Origin: Linum tenue
Lineage: Eukaryota > Streptophyta > Magnoliopsida > Malpighiales > Linaceae
Direction: 5' to 3'
Assembly: GCA_946122785.1 (NCBI GenBank)
Contig: CAMGYJ010000008.1
Span: 12,611,475 to 12,675,474 of the forward strand
DNA length: 64,000 nt
The translations under genes were made by a program, and so were the position numbers. The notes below the pieces were generated by a model, which ran no database searches, had not been told where the DNA came from, and saw nothing but the letters and a program-made list of their open reading frames with translations. Below are positions 35,293 through 46,300 of the stretch, piece by piece. The first letter of the stretch is position 1. Each line of letters opens with the position of its first letter.

Positions 35293-38088
35293 ATGGACAT
35301 TCACAAAGCTATCTTTGACATGAAACCTCTCCAAGCTCCTGGGCCCGACGGCTACCATGCGGCTTTTTATCAGCACTTCTGGAAGGTGGTGGGACGGTCT
35401 TTGTCAGATATGGCTATGTCCTTTTTCCAGAATGGTGTGCTCCCAGAAGCAGTGATGGAGTCTACTCTGGTGCTTATCCCAAAGGTTGACTCTCCGGAGC
35501 GGGTCACTCAGCTGAGGCCGATATCCCTCAATAATGTCTGCCTCAAGAGCATCACGAAGGCCATGACCAGCAGATTGAAGCCGCTGATGAGGAAGTGGAT
35601 TTCGCCCAGACAGAGCAGTTTCATTCCTGGCAGGCAGACGTCTGACAACATCATTGTAGTTCAAGAGGTCCTTCACTCCTTCAGGAAGCGGAAGGGTAAG
35701 AAAGGTGGTCTGGTTTTTAAGATTGACCTCGAGAAGGCGTATGACAGGTTGAGATGGGATTTCCTGCGGGATACGCTTAAGGAAGTTGGGCTATCCAGTA
35801 GCTGGATTAGCTGCATCATGTATTGCGTCGAGCATAACCGGGTGAGGATTAGATGGAATGGCGAGCTTTCCCAGCCATTCACACCGTCTCGAGGAGTGCG
35901 ACAGGGAGACCCTCTTTCTCCCTATCTTTTTGTCCTTTGTATGGAAAGATTATCCCATAAGATTGATGAGGCGGTTGCTAGCGGACAATGGAAAGCCGTC
36001 AGGCTGACCAGTTCCGGCCCGCCACTGACTCATCTCTTTTTTGCAGATGATTTACTTCTTTTTGCAGAGGCTGAAAGCCGCCAAATCCGAGTCATTAAAC
36101 AGATCCTGGAGGACTTTTGCTACAGCTCTGGTCAACGAGTGAACTTCAGCAAGTCGATTTTATATGTCTCCCCCAACATCCCCCGGCGGAAAGCAGAGCT
36201 TCTTAGCACGCGTGCAGGGATCCCCCTCAAGGCGGCTTTGGGAAGATACCTCGGGATTCAGGCTATCCATGAACGGGTTACTAAGGGGCGGTACCAGTCA
36301 CTTCTGCTGCGTATCCAAAAGAAGATGGCTCCCTGGAAGGCTAAACGCCTTTCTTTCGCCGCCCGACTCACGGTGGCAAAATCGGTGACTGCTTCTCTCC
36401 CTGTTTATAATATGCATACAGAGTTGATCCCGAGTGGTGTGTGCAGGTCAATTGACAAGATCAGCAGAGACTTTATCTGGGGAGATGAAGAGGAGAAAGC
36501 TAAGATGCACCTCGTGGCTTGGGAAACTTTAACTAAGCCGAAGGACTATGGAGGTGTAGGACTAAGACAGACTAGACAAGCCAATATTGCTATGCTCGCT
36601 AAAGGTTGTTGGCGGATGCTTCAGGAGAAGGAGAGCCTTTGGTCCCGTATCCTCTACTCGAAGTATGGTGGGAAGCGACAGGGTTTGGACATCTTCCGCA
36701 AGAGTCAGGGAAGTTCCTTCACCTGGAATAGCTTATTGAAAGCTGCGGACCTGTTTAAGAAAGGTTGTGCTTGGAATATTAAGAATGGGAGACGGACTAA
36801 ATTCTGGTTGGATCCGTGGATTTTGCAGGTACCACTTAAAGAGGAAGCCAATGGAGTTATTCCGGGAGACATGGAGACGGCGACTGTCGCCGATTTTGTC
36901 AGTGATGAAGGCACCTGGAGGACCGAGCTGTTCACTGATCTCTTGCCCCCAGAAATCAGCAATAAAGTCCTGAGTACGGCGGTGGACACCCTCTCGCAAG
37001 TTGAGGACTCTCTGTTTTGGCACGAATCCACTGATGGTCGCTTCACTACAAAGTCGGCTTACACGTTGTTGACCAGGCAGGATGAACAGGTACACGATGG
37101 AATCTGGAAGGTTGTTTGGAGGCTGGCAGTGCCGGAACGGATCCGGGGTTTCGTTTGGCTGTCTTTGCAGGGGAGGATCACCACCAACGCCATGCGGTTT
37201 GAAAGGAAAGTTGCGGATTCGCCTTGCTGCATCCGGTGCATTGGGCAACCTGAAACCATAGTCCATTTATTGAGAGATTGCCCTCCAGCAATGTACTTTT
37301 GGAGCAGAGTTGTCCCACAGCAGAATCAGGTCCTGTTCTTCTCGACAAATCAGAAGGACTGGCTGCGCAGTAATCTATTGAGCAAAGAGGTCACGTCTTC
37401 GGGCATTGATTGGGCGTCCTTCTTTAGCATGTCTATCTGGCTGATTTGGAAGAATCGAACGGTGGCTTCGTTCAAGGGAGTTGGGGCAGCCTTGACAGCT
37501 CCATCCCTCACCCATTCGATTCTTGTCAAGAGCAAGTTGTGGAATGATTCTTGGCATGCTCCGAGCCTGTTGTTGAACCATAGGATGCAGCGGGGTGATC
37601 GTGTGACTGTGAGTATCGGGTGGAACCCCCCGTCGGAGGGTTGGCACAGCAACGGCGGCTGCTGCAGTTTTGTGGCGAATATTGGCACAGCAACGGCGGC
37701 TGCTGCAGAGTTGTGGGCCATTTACTATGGCCTTGAGATGACTTGGAAACTCGGCTTTCGGATGGTGAGGGTGGCATCGGATTCACAGCTTGCCATTCAT
37801 TTGATCCAGAACCGACATGATCCTATCCACCCTTATGCTACTTTGTTGGGTCTTATTCGCAGGAAACTCAGTCAGGATTGGTTGGTTAGCCTTTCTCATA
37901 CATACCGCGAAGGGAATAGAGTCGCGGACTGGCTCTCGAAGCACAGTCTCGTCTATCCCTACGGGTTGCATGAGTTGGCAAACCCGCCTCCTAGTGTTAT
38001 CCCTTTGATCCGGGAGGACGAGATGGGTACTACCTTTGAGTGCCGTGTTGTGGCGAGCTCTTCTTCCTCTGCCTATTCCCCCTTGTAA
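35293..38088 (+). CDS. LINE ORF2 fragment: reverse transcriptase, zf-RVT, damaged RNase H (931 aa)
   Basis: The open frame starts inside the fingers of a plant L1-type reverse transcriptase (QAPGPDGYHA, LRPISLNN, FIPGRQ). Motif A is FKIDLEKAYD and the catalytic box FADD is at 250-253. The thumb and LRQTRQANIAMLAKGCWRM block, then zf-RVT with C-X2-C-X8-H-X4-C (Cys-Ile-Arg-Cys ... His-Leu-Leu-Arg-Asp-Cys), follow. The C-terminus is an RNase H domain with the Glu of AELWA (about 806) and the Asp of SDS (about 828). The usual first Asp (DGA) segment is absent, replaced around 37641-37708 by a duplicated 27-mer. The endonuclease is missing. The frame is otherwise intact, but autonomous mobility is unlikely. 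Confidence 0.92.
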   Translation: MDIHKAIFDMKPLQAPGPDGYHAAFYQHFWKVVGRSLSDMAMSFFQNGVLPEAVMESTLVLIPKVDSPERVTQLRPISLNNVCLKSITKAMTSRLKPLMRKWISPRQSSFIPGRQTSDNIIVVQEVLHSFRKRKGKKGGLVFKIDLEKAYDRLRWDFLRDTLKEVGLSSSWISCIMYCVEHNRVRIRWNGELSQPFTPSRGVRQGDPLSPYLFVLCMERLSHKIDEAVASGQWKAVRLTSSGPPLTHLFFADDLLLFAEAESRQIRVIKQILEDFCYSSGQRVNFSKSILYVSPNIPRRKAELLSTRAGIPLKAALGRYLGIQAIHERVTKGRYQSLLLRIQKKMAPWKAKRLSFAARLTVAKSVTASLPVYNMHTELIPSGVCRSIDKISRDFIWGDEEEKAKMHLVAWETLTKPKDYGGVGLRQTRQANIAMLAKGCWRMLQEKESLWSRILYSKYGGKRQGLDIFRKSQGSSFTWNSLLKAADLFKKGCAWNIKNGRRTKFWLDPWILQVPLKEEANGVIPGDMETATVADFVSDEGTWRTELFTDLLPPEISNKVLSTAVDTLSQVEDSLFWHESTDGRFTTKSAYTLLTRQDEQVHDGIWKVVWRLAVPERIRGFVWLSLQGRITTNAMRFERKVADSPCCIRCIGQPETIVHLLRDCPPAMYFWSRVVPQQNQVLFFSTNQKDWLRSNLLSKEVTSSGIDWASFFSMSIWLIWKNRTVASFKGVGAALTAPSLTHSILVKSKLWNDSWHAPSLLLNHRMQRGDRVTVSIGWNPPSEGWHSNGGCCSFVANIGTATAAAAELWAIYYGLEMTWKLGFRMVRVASDSQLAIHLIQNRHDPIHPYATLLGLIRRKLSQDWLVSLSHTYREGNRVADWLSKHSLVYPYGLHELANPPPSVIPLIREDEMGTTFECRVVASSSSSAYSPL
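37641..37708 (+). repeat. 27-bp direct repeat in the LINE RNase H region, read in two frames
   Basis: The 27-mer starting TTGGCACAGCAACGGCGG is perfect at 37641-37667 and 37682-37708, an offset of 41 bp. Since 41 is not a multiple of three, the first copy reads as WHSNGGCCS and the second as IGTATAAAA, which is the normal RNase H sequence. The first copy sits where the catalytic DGA block is expected. Confidence 0.9.
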
Positions 38089-38382
38089 TCTTCTTCTTGG
38101 CTTTGGCCTCCGATTAATGCAAAAAAAAAAAAAATAAGTAGGCAATTAAAATCTCCTAACTACCTACTGCTTCCTCTCTCTCAATTGACGTCTCTCAATT
38201 GACGGCTCGGCTCTCAGTCTCTCACCACGAGTCGGATGCTCAGTTGCGGGATATTGCTCAACACCTAATCCAAACCCAATGGAATCCCTTTTCTTCCTCC
38301 TCCTTTGCAGATCTCTCGCTTTTTCTCTAAATCTGAATCTTCCCGAAGAAAAAAAGGAACCACCTCCGCCGCCATTTTGGCA

Positions 38383-41300
38383 ATGGGGACCGAGATATCC
38401 GAATCCCTGCTCCTGGACTCCGCCGGCACCGTCCCGGTCGAGCGGGTGCCGGAGTGGAAGGAGCAGATCACGGTTCGGGCCCTTGTCGTGAGCGCGTTGA
38501 TGGGCGGACTGTTCTGCGTCATCACGCACAAGCTCAACCTCACGGTCGGAATCATCCCCTCGCTGAACGTCGCCGCCGGGCTACTCGGCTTCTTCTTTGT
38601 CAAGTCCTGGACTGGAGTGATGTCCAAATTAGGGTTCAGCGTTGTTCCTTTCACCAAGCAGGAGAACACGGTGATCCAGACTTGCGTTGTCGCAATCTAC
38701 GGCCTCGCCGTCAGCGGTATATAGCTTCTTCGTGGTTGCCTGCTTCCTGACTTTGAAATTTGGTTTTCATAGTGTTACTTGTTGATGTTGTTGATCATGG
38801 TTGGTAGGTGGATTTGGTTCCTACTTGATTGCTCTGGACGAGAAGACTTATGAATTGATTGGGAAGGATTATCCTGGGAATCGGCCGCAAGATGTAATGA
38901 ACCCTGGACTAGGATGGATGATTGGGTTTATGTTCGTGGTCAGCTTTCTCGGGCTCTTTAGCCTGGTTCCACTCCGCAAGGTAGCTCATTTATCCATTTC
39001 GAACACTGTCATCATTGAATGTTTGCTAATATGTGTTGTGTGGAGAAGTTGAAGTTCCAAATTCAGCATACAATTCGAGCTTAAAGTGTGAATGTGGTTA
39101 CTGATGAAAGGATTCAATATTTTGGACATTTTGTACATTTGTGTTCTCTGTTTTCCTCTGTTCTAACTGCAGTGATTAGATTCAATTGGAGATGACTAAA
39201 TGGCTAAATTGTTCGTTTGGATGCTAAATGTTAACTGTGTGACTTCTTATGCTCTGCATGGAACCGAATTATGGTTGGGTTGATGGTCGGCTTCTTCTCT
39301 AAATACTGGTTCTTATTTTGATGATAGGTTATGGTAATGGATTACAAGCTTACTTATCCAAGTGGGACTGCTACGGCAATGTTGATCAATAGTTTCCATA
39401 CAGACAATGGAGCTGAGCTGGCTGGGTGAGTGAGTTTTGCAATTACTATTCAGTCCTTGTGTTTATCTGAAATTAAGGGCTCGTTGCTTTTTAACCTTTT
39501 TTTCTTCTTCTTTAACCCTTCCACTGAATTACAGGAAGCAAGTCCAGTGTCTTGGGAAGTACTTGAGCATGAGTTTCGTATGGAGCTGCTTCAAATGGTT
39601 CTTCAGTGGTGTCGGAGACTCGTGTGGATTTGGCAAATTCCCAAGTCTTGGTCTCACGCTTTTCAAGAACTCGTAAGTTGCTGCAACTTTTTCCTAATTT
39701 TGGCGGGACTAAACAGTTCGTCTATTTGGGCATCAGTGTTATTCTTACTTGACTTTGTAGGTTTTACTTCGACTTCAATCCTACTTATGTTGGATGCGGT
39801 CTTATTTGTCCACACATAGTTAACGTCTCCTGTCTTTTGGGAGCTATCATCTCTTGGGGCTTCCTGTGGCCCTTCATCTCTGAAAAATCTGGTGACTGGT
39901 ATCCAGCTGACCTCGGTGGCAATGATTTCAAGGGGCTTTATGGATATAAGGTACGGTAGTAAACAGCTTGAGTCTCTTGTCTCGTTTTACATTTCTCAGG
40001 CTTCATGAACAGAGATTCTGTCCATTGTTAAGACACGAGTGGTTTCTAGAAGACCCAACTTACCCTTTTCAACAGTGTATTCTTTGTCATGAAATCATTT
40101 CTGGAATGAGATGTTCATTCGTGCTTTGTTTTTGTTTGCAGGTCTTCATACCTATTGCTATCATTCTCGGGGATGGACTCTATAATCTAGTTAAAATTAT
40201 TTATTTTACTACCAAGGAATTGCTGAATAAAAGCACCAAAGAGCACAAGCTTCCTGTTGCAACTGAGATTCAAGGCAAGGATTCTGATTGTCTCTACAAA
40301 GCGACTTGTTCACTTAGGCGCATGCCTGATCTTTTGAATTGAAGGAAACAGTTTGAAGCTTCATATTTTGACTTGAAGGAAATATGTGTCTATCTTTACA
40401 TCCCAGATGAGGAGACTTCAAAAGTGCTACTACAGCAAAAACAAAGAGACTCGGTATTTCTGAAAGACGGAATCCCCACATGGTTCGCTGCATCTGGATA
40501 CGTCTGCTTAGCCGCAATCTCAACTGTCACAATGCCGGTTATCTTCCCACCTCTAAAATGGTACCTTGTCCTCTCCTGCTATATCCTCGCCCCAGCTTTC
40601 GCCTTCTGCAACTCCTACGGCACAGGGCTAACAGACTGTAACCTAACCGCCACCTATGCCAAAATTGGCCTCTTTGTCGTTGCCTCAGTAATTGGCCCTA
40701 ATGGCGGTGTTGTTGGCGGGTTAGCCGCCTGTGGAGTAATGATGTCCATCATCTCGACTGCTGCTGATCTCATGCAGGTAAGGCTTGCTATCCGGTTTCA
40801 GTTTTCAAGTTCGGTCATAGCTCAAAAGCAAGCGTTCTGACGACTCTGGTTAACCACCCTCTGTATGTAGGACTTCAAAACGGGATACCTCACCTTATCC
40901 TCTGCCAAATCCATGTTCGTCAGCCAACTGATTGGAACAGCCATGGGTTGCATCATCGCCCCATCGACCTTCTTCCTGTTTTGGTCGACTTTCGATGTTG
41001 GTGCACCAGACGGGCCCTACAAGGCACCCTACGCCGTCATATTCAGAGAAATGGCGATACTTGGTGTGGAAGGGTTGTCGGAGCTCCCCAGGAACTGTCT
41101 GGCCATATCCTATTTCTCCCTCGCAGCTGCTTTTGTTATCAACCTGCTCAAAGACGTCGCTCCTAAGATCTCCCAGTTCATTCCCATTCCTATGGCAATG
41201 GCGGTCCCGTTCTATATCGGAGCTTACTTTGCAGTGGACATGTTTGTGGGGACGGTGATACTGTTCGTGTGGGAACGAGTGAATCGGAAGGATTCGGAGG

Positions 41301-41431
41301 ACTATGCAGGGGCTGTTGCTTCTGGGTTGATATGTGGCGACGGGATATGGACTATACCGTCGGCGGTTCTTTCGCTGTTGAAGGTTAATCCGCCGATTTG
41401 CATGTCTTTCGGCCCTGCTTTGAGTCGCTGA
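38383..41431 (+). CDS. YSL7: YSL metal-nicotianamine transporter, copy 1 (665 aa)
   Basis: Eight exons: 38383-38716, 38808-38980, 39328-39425, 39535-39672, 39761-39950, 40142-40274, 40407-40777 and 40871-41431. The frame is open throughout. The protein is an oligopeptide-transporter-family membrane protein with many hydrophobic segments. It carries YSL landmarks: PEWKEQIT near the N-terminus, [59 protein letters not shown] and [10 protein letters not shown]. YSLs move metal-nicotianamine chelates across plasma or internal membranes; the sequence fits the YSL5/7/8 group, and YSL7 is a best guess. Two oddities: intron 6 starts with GC (CAAG|GCAAGG), and the conserved TDW motif reads TDC (codon 40637-40639). 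The start is the Met shared with copy 2 (MGTEISES). Confidence 0.9.
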
Positions 41432-41484
41432 GATTTGACGGAGGTAAAAGGCTTATCAAACTGCTCGCTGGAATTTGTCCATTA

Positions 41485-41824
41485 GCATCTCCATCAATGC
41501 AATTGCAAAATAAATGTTTGCAATTGCATTTGTGTTTTTATTGTGAACTCAAATTTTTTATAATTCACATTACATTTATTTCATTCATCTATATCAATGC
41601 AATTAACTTGCGATTGCAAATATAATTAAGTATTATGTTTAAATTATAGAAAATTAAGTGAAAGGGAAAAGAAAATAATATACTTTTTGACTTGCATATG
41701 GAATTGTATTTGTTGGAAGCTTGTAAATATGCAATTGGTAGCCACATCAATGCAATTGGTTTTGCAATTGCAAACACATGTCATGTGATTTTGTAATTGA
41801 GAATGCAATATCAATGTGATGCTC
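41485..41824. mobile_element. Tourist-like MITE in the 3' region of YSL copy 1
   Basis: The ends are GCATCTCCATCAATGC and the inverse of ATCAATGTGATGCTC, roughly inverted, with TTA on both sides (41482-41484 and 41825-41827). This fits PIF/Harbinger (Tourist) MITEs. The interior is dense in CAATTGCA-type motifs. Host sequence GGAATTT...GTCCAT just before it matches the 3' region of YSL copy 2, which lacks the element. Confidence 0.6.
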
Positions 41825-41857
41825 TTAGAATTATGATTGATTATTGCTAGAAGTGGG

Positions 41858-42050
41858 GTAGTGGGGTTAGTCAAGTAAAACCAAGAGAAGGGTTATCCTC
41901 TGCTCTGTATTCGTAGTGTTTAGCTTAGATTAACTTTAGCTTTTAGTATATCACAACTTGGTTTAGGTCGAAGAAGGTAGAGAAGAAAAATGTAAACTAC
42001 GAAGACCGATGATAATCCTTCCCTTGGTTTTACTTGACTAACCCCACTAC
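41858..42050. mobile_element. Hairpin MITE with about 44-bp inverted ends
   Basis: GTAGTGGGGTTAGTCAAGT at 41858 is the inverse of the right end (ACTTGACTAACCCCACTAC, ending at 42050). The inverted arms extend about 44 bp with few mismatches. The superfamily is unclear; TA at both edges could be a Tc1/Mariner-type duplication. It is absent from the corresponding place in YSL copy 2. Confidence 0.7.
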
Positions 42051-42409
42051 GAGATACTTTTTTATATAATAAATACTACGAGATACTTGTTGGAAGAAAA
42101 ATATAGAGAACAAGTTCCTGAATGACCTCCTCTATGGTGAGAATAGAACCGCTTCATTTGTTCTCACCATTAAATGAATAGCTTCCTTTTATCAATATAT
42201 ATTTTCTCTATTATTCTTCTTTAGATTTTGTTATTTTTTTTCTTCGTAATTTTCCTCTGAACGTAACATATATCGTTGTAAGATAAGTCGTCTCTGGTCT
42301 ATTTGAGAGCCTGTACACGTGTAGAAGTGTGTGCAAAGTTAAATATATGAGTGAGAAATATTGTTGGAAAAAATAAAATTAAAAGAGGATAGTGGTAGTG
42401 GTTCACATC
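42051..42409. other. End of YSL copy 1 unit and start of copy 2 promoter
   Basis: Bases near 42289-42340 (GTCTCTGGTCT, TTGAGAGCCTGTACA) match the copy 2 3' region at 46557-46600, so they are the displaced 3' end of copy 1. Bases 42370-42409 match the upstream end of the copy 1 promoter (35105-35145), so the second unit begins here. The 14-mer ACTACGAGATACTT is repeated at 42046 and 42075. Confidence 0.6.
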
Positions 42410-43010
42410 TAATGATGGTAATTTGAAACCCCGTCCGGGTATTCCCGACCTCACCCGCAATGAGGCGGGTATTACCTGATCCACAGTAACGTGGGGCGGG
42501 GCATGGGTATCTACTTCCGATCCGTCCCATTCTTAGTCTATTATATCTCAATTCCTTACAATATCTATTCATATTTCTCATATTTAGACTTTTCTTTAAC
42601 TAGTTAGATTTGATCTTTCAACTAGTTAGACTCAATTACCTATTATATTATCACTATTTTCATCTTTAAAGCGTTTTCTCTTCATTTTATAAAAAAAAGT
42701 AAAATTTACATATATTTTTTTCAAATAATAACAAGAAAGAGTTGGTCGCCTCGCTCCGTACCCGCATGATAATACCCGCTGTGACTCATTATAACATGGG
42801 ACAAGACATGAATTGCTTCTTAGAACGTATTGATTTGACCCCATAAGCGGGACCACCACCCCATAGCATGTTGCCGCCAGAAACCCGTATTTCTTCTAAA
42901 AAATCTCCTAATTGTTCCAAAACAACTAGAAAGAGATTCTTTAACTTGAAAGAATTCAATTCAAATGTAGGATACCTCTCCCCGTCTCACCTCTCCCCAT
43001 TGCATCACTA
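42410..43010 (-). mobile_element. hAT-like element in the promoter of YSL copy 2
   Basis: About 601 bp. The ends are TAATGATGGTAAT and the inverse of CATTGCATCACTA. The flanking 8-mers TTCACATC (42402-42409) and CTCACATC (43011-43018) are a target duplication with one change. The interior is homologous in reverse orientation to 19409-19875, including the GC-rich CCCGCCTC/GGGTATTACC blocks and the following AT-rich stretch. YSL copy 1 has continuous host sequence at this place, proving insertion. No transposase is encoded. Confidence 0.8.
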
Positions 43011-43368
43011 CTCACATCACCGTCGCTAAAATCCATCGCTGATGTTCCTATAAAAAATCACACTCCCCAACGCATAAACAAGTTGATCATCCTTTTGGCG
43101 GTAATCGCATTCGTAACGGAACAGCCTCTCCATAACTACCTGTCGCTTTCTCACTCGATCCGACGGCCCTAGCTCTCACCACGTGTCGGATCCTCACTCG
43201 TTCGACCGCTAGCCTCCACTTCGGCAAAAATATATTGCGGGAAAATGTTCAACACCTACTCCACACCCAATCGAATCCCTTTTCTTCCTCTTCTCCAGAT
43301 CTCTCGCTCTGTCTCCGGATCTGAATCTTAGCGGCTAAAAGGGAGTGTCCTCCGCCGCCGTTTCGGCA

Positions 43369-46300
43369 ATGGGGACCGAGATATCCGAATCCCTGCTCCT
43401 GGACTCTGGCGAGGCGACCAAGGTCGCCGGCGGTGACATCCCGACCGAGCAGGTACCGGAATGGAAGGAGCAGATCACCATCCGAGGCCTGGTCGTGAGC
43501 GCGCTGCTGGGTGGACTGTTCTGCGTCATCACGCACAAGCTCAACCTCACGGTCGGAATCATCCCCTCGCTGAACGTCGCCGCCGGGCTACTCGGGTTCT
43601 TCTTTGTCAAGTCCTGGACTGGAGTAATGTCCAAATTAGGGTTCACCGTTGTTCCGTTCACCAAGCAGGAGAACACGGTGATCCAGACTTGTGTTGTCGC
43701 TACTTACGGCCTCGCCTTCAGTGGTATATAGCTTCGTGATTGCCTGCTTCCTGGATTTGAATTTTGGTTTTCCTTGTCTTAATTGGTGAAGTTGTTGATA
43801 ATGGTTGGTAGGTGGATTTGGATCCTACTTGATTGCTCTGGACGAGAAGACGTATGAACTGATTGGTAAGGACTATCCTGGAAACCGGGCGCAAGATGTA
43901 ATGAACCCTGGATTAGGATGGATGATTGGGTTTATGTTTGTGGTCAGCTTTCTCGGGCTCTTTAGCCTGGTTCCACTCCGCAAGGTAGCTCCTTTATCCA
44001 TTTCAAACACTGTCATCATTGAATGTTTGCTAATATGTGTTATGCGGAGAAGTTGAAGTTCCCAGTTTATCATACAATTCGAGCTTAAACTGTGAATGTG
44101 TGTATTGATGAAAGCGTTCAATGTTTTGCCCATTTGTAACCTTATGTAGTCTGTTTCTCCTCTGTTCTCTGATTATTTGGTGAATTAGCATCAAAAGGGA
44201 TATGACTAAATGGATAAATTCATGGTTTGGAGGCTACATGTTTACTGTATAATCTGTTATGGCCTGCATGGCACTGTATTGCTACAAATTATGGATAGAT
44301 AGATGGTCGGCTTTAAATCTGGTTCTTATTTTGATGATAGGTTATGGTTATGGATTACAAGCTTACTTATCCAAGTGGGACTGCTACGGCGATGTTGATC
44401 AATAGTTTCCATACAGATACTGGAGCAGAGCTAGCTGGGTGAGTTTGTAATACTATTCATTCAGTCCTCTTAGTTTGTAGCCTTCTGGATGGTGAAAGAT
44501 AGAGCTATAGGTTTGTTTGCATACATGAGAAATCAAGGTTTCATTACCTTGTAACTCTGTCTTCTTTTTGACGTTTCGTTGATTTACAGTAAGCAAGTCA
44601 AGTGTCTTGGGAAGTACCTGAGCATGAGTTTTGTCTGGAGCTGCTTCAAATGGTTCTTCAGTGGTGTTGGAGACTCATGTGGATTTGACAACTTCCCTAG
44701 TCTTGGTCTGACACTTTTCAAGAACTCGTAAGTTGCTTGGACTTTTTCCTAATTTTGGCGTGACTAAATAGTTTGTCTATTTTGGCATTAGCATTCTTAC
44801 TTTGACTTTAACCCTTGCAGGTTTTACTTCGACTTTAGTCCTACTTATGTTGGATGCGGTCTTATTTGTCCACACATAGTTAACGTCTCCTGTCTTTTGG
44901 GAGCTATCATCTCTTGGGGCTTCCTGTGGCCCTTCATCTCTGAGAAAGCTGGTGACTGGTATCCAGCTGACCTCGGTAGCAATGATTTTAAGGGCCTTTA
45001 TGGATATAAGGTAAGATAGTAAACAGCTTGAGTCTCTTGTCTCATTCTACATTTCTCAGACTTCATGAACAGAGATTCTATACATTGTTAAGACACGAGT
45101 GGTTTCTAGAAGACCCAACTTACCCTTTTCAGCAGTGTATTCTTTGTCATGAAATCATTTCTGGAATGAGATGTTCATTCGTGCTTTGTTTTTGTTTGCA
45201 GGTCTTCATATCTATTGCTATTATTCTCGGGGATGGACTCTATAATCTAGTTAAAATTATTTATGTTAGTACCAAGGAATTGCTGAACAAAAGCACCAAA
45301 GAGCACAAGCTTCCTGTCATCACCGAGATTCAAGGTAAGGGTTCTGATTGTCTCTACAAAGCTACTTAGTTACTTAGTAGGAGGCCTGATCTTTTGATCT
45401 GAAGGAAATATTGTGTCTATCTTTTATTTCCCAGATGACGAGACTTCAAAAGTGCTACTAGAGCAAAAACAGCGAGACACTGTATTTCTAAAAGACAGAA
45501 TCCCATCCTGGTTCGCTGCATCAGGGTATGTCTGCTTGGCAGCAATCTCAATCGCAACAATGCCGCTCATATTCCCACCTCTCAAATGGTACCTCGTCCT
45601 TGCATGCTACATACTCGCACCAGCTCTCGCCTTCTGCAACTCGTACGGCACAGGCCTAACCGACTGGAGTCTGACCTCCACCTATGGCAAGATCGGCCTC
45701 TTTGTTGTCGCCTCGATTATTGGCCCTAACGGTGGAGTTGTTGGCGGACTAGCTGCCTGTGGTGTCATGATGTCGATTGTCTCGACTGCTGCTGACCTAA
45801 TGCAGGTAAGGGCGGCTATCCTGTTTGGTTCTGGTTCTGGATTTCAGGTTACCTTAACGGTCATCACCGAAATAATGGCTCTGGCTAACTACCTTTGTTT
45901 GTGCAGGACTTCAAAACGGGCTACCTCACTTTATCCTCCGCCAAATCCATGTTCGTCAGCCAGCTGATCGGAACAGCCATGGGATGCGTCATTGCTCCAT
46001 TGACCTTCTTTATGTTTTGGTCGGCTTTCGATGTAGGTTCTCCGGACGGACCCTACAAGGCGCCCTACGCAGTCATATTCAGAGAAATGGCGATACTGGG
46101 TGTGGAAGGGCTGTCGGAGCTCCCCAGGAACTGTCTAGCCATATGCTATTTCTCCTTCGCAGCTGCATTGGTTATAAACCTTCTCAAAGACATCACTCCT
46201 AAGAAGATCTCCCAGTTCATTCCCATTCCTATGGCCATGGCGATCCCATTCTACATCGGAGCTTACTTCGCAGTGGACATGTTTGTGGGAACGGTGATAC

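Larger units (their letters stand above)
35265..38133 (+). mobile_element. 5'-truncated LINE in the promoter of YSL copy 1
   Basis: An L1-type element with a long ORF and a poly(A) tail (about 38120-38133). Comparison with the YSL copy 2 promoter shows homologous host sequence on both sides (up to about 35260 and from about 38145), so the element was inserted there. That alignment places the 5' end near 35265, so the endonuclease and N-terminal reverse transcriptase regions are missing. No clean target duplication was found; AAGCAGCGAT at the left and AAGTAGGCAAT at the right are only similar. It ends about 250 bp before the YSL ATG in the same orientation and may affect that promoter. Confidence 0.85.

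Noticed and set aside
35265..38133. Clean target-site duplication for the second LINE
   Set aside because: AAGCAGCGAT and AAGTAGGCAAT near the two ends are similar but not identical, too weak to claim.
37783..38145. 120-codon minus-strand frame overlapping the LINE end
   Set aside because: Antisense shadow of the LINE RNase H region.
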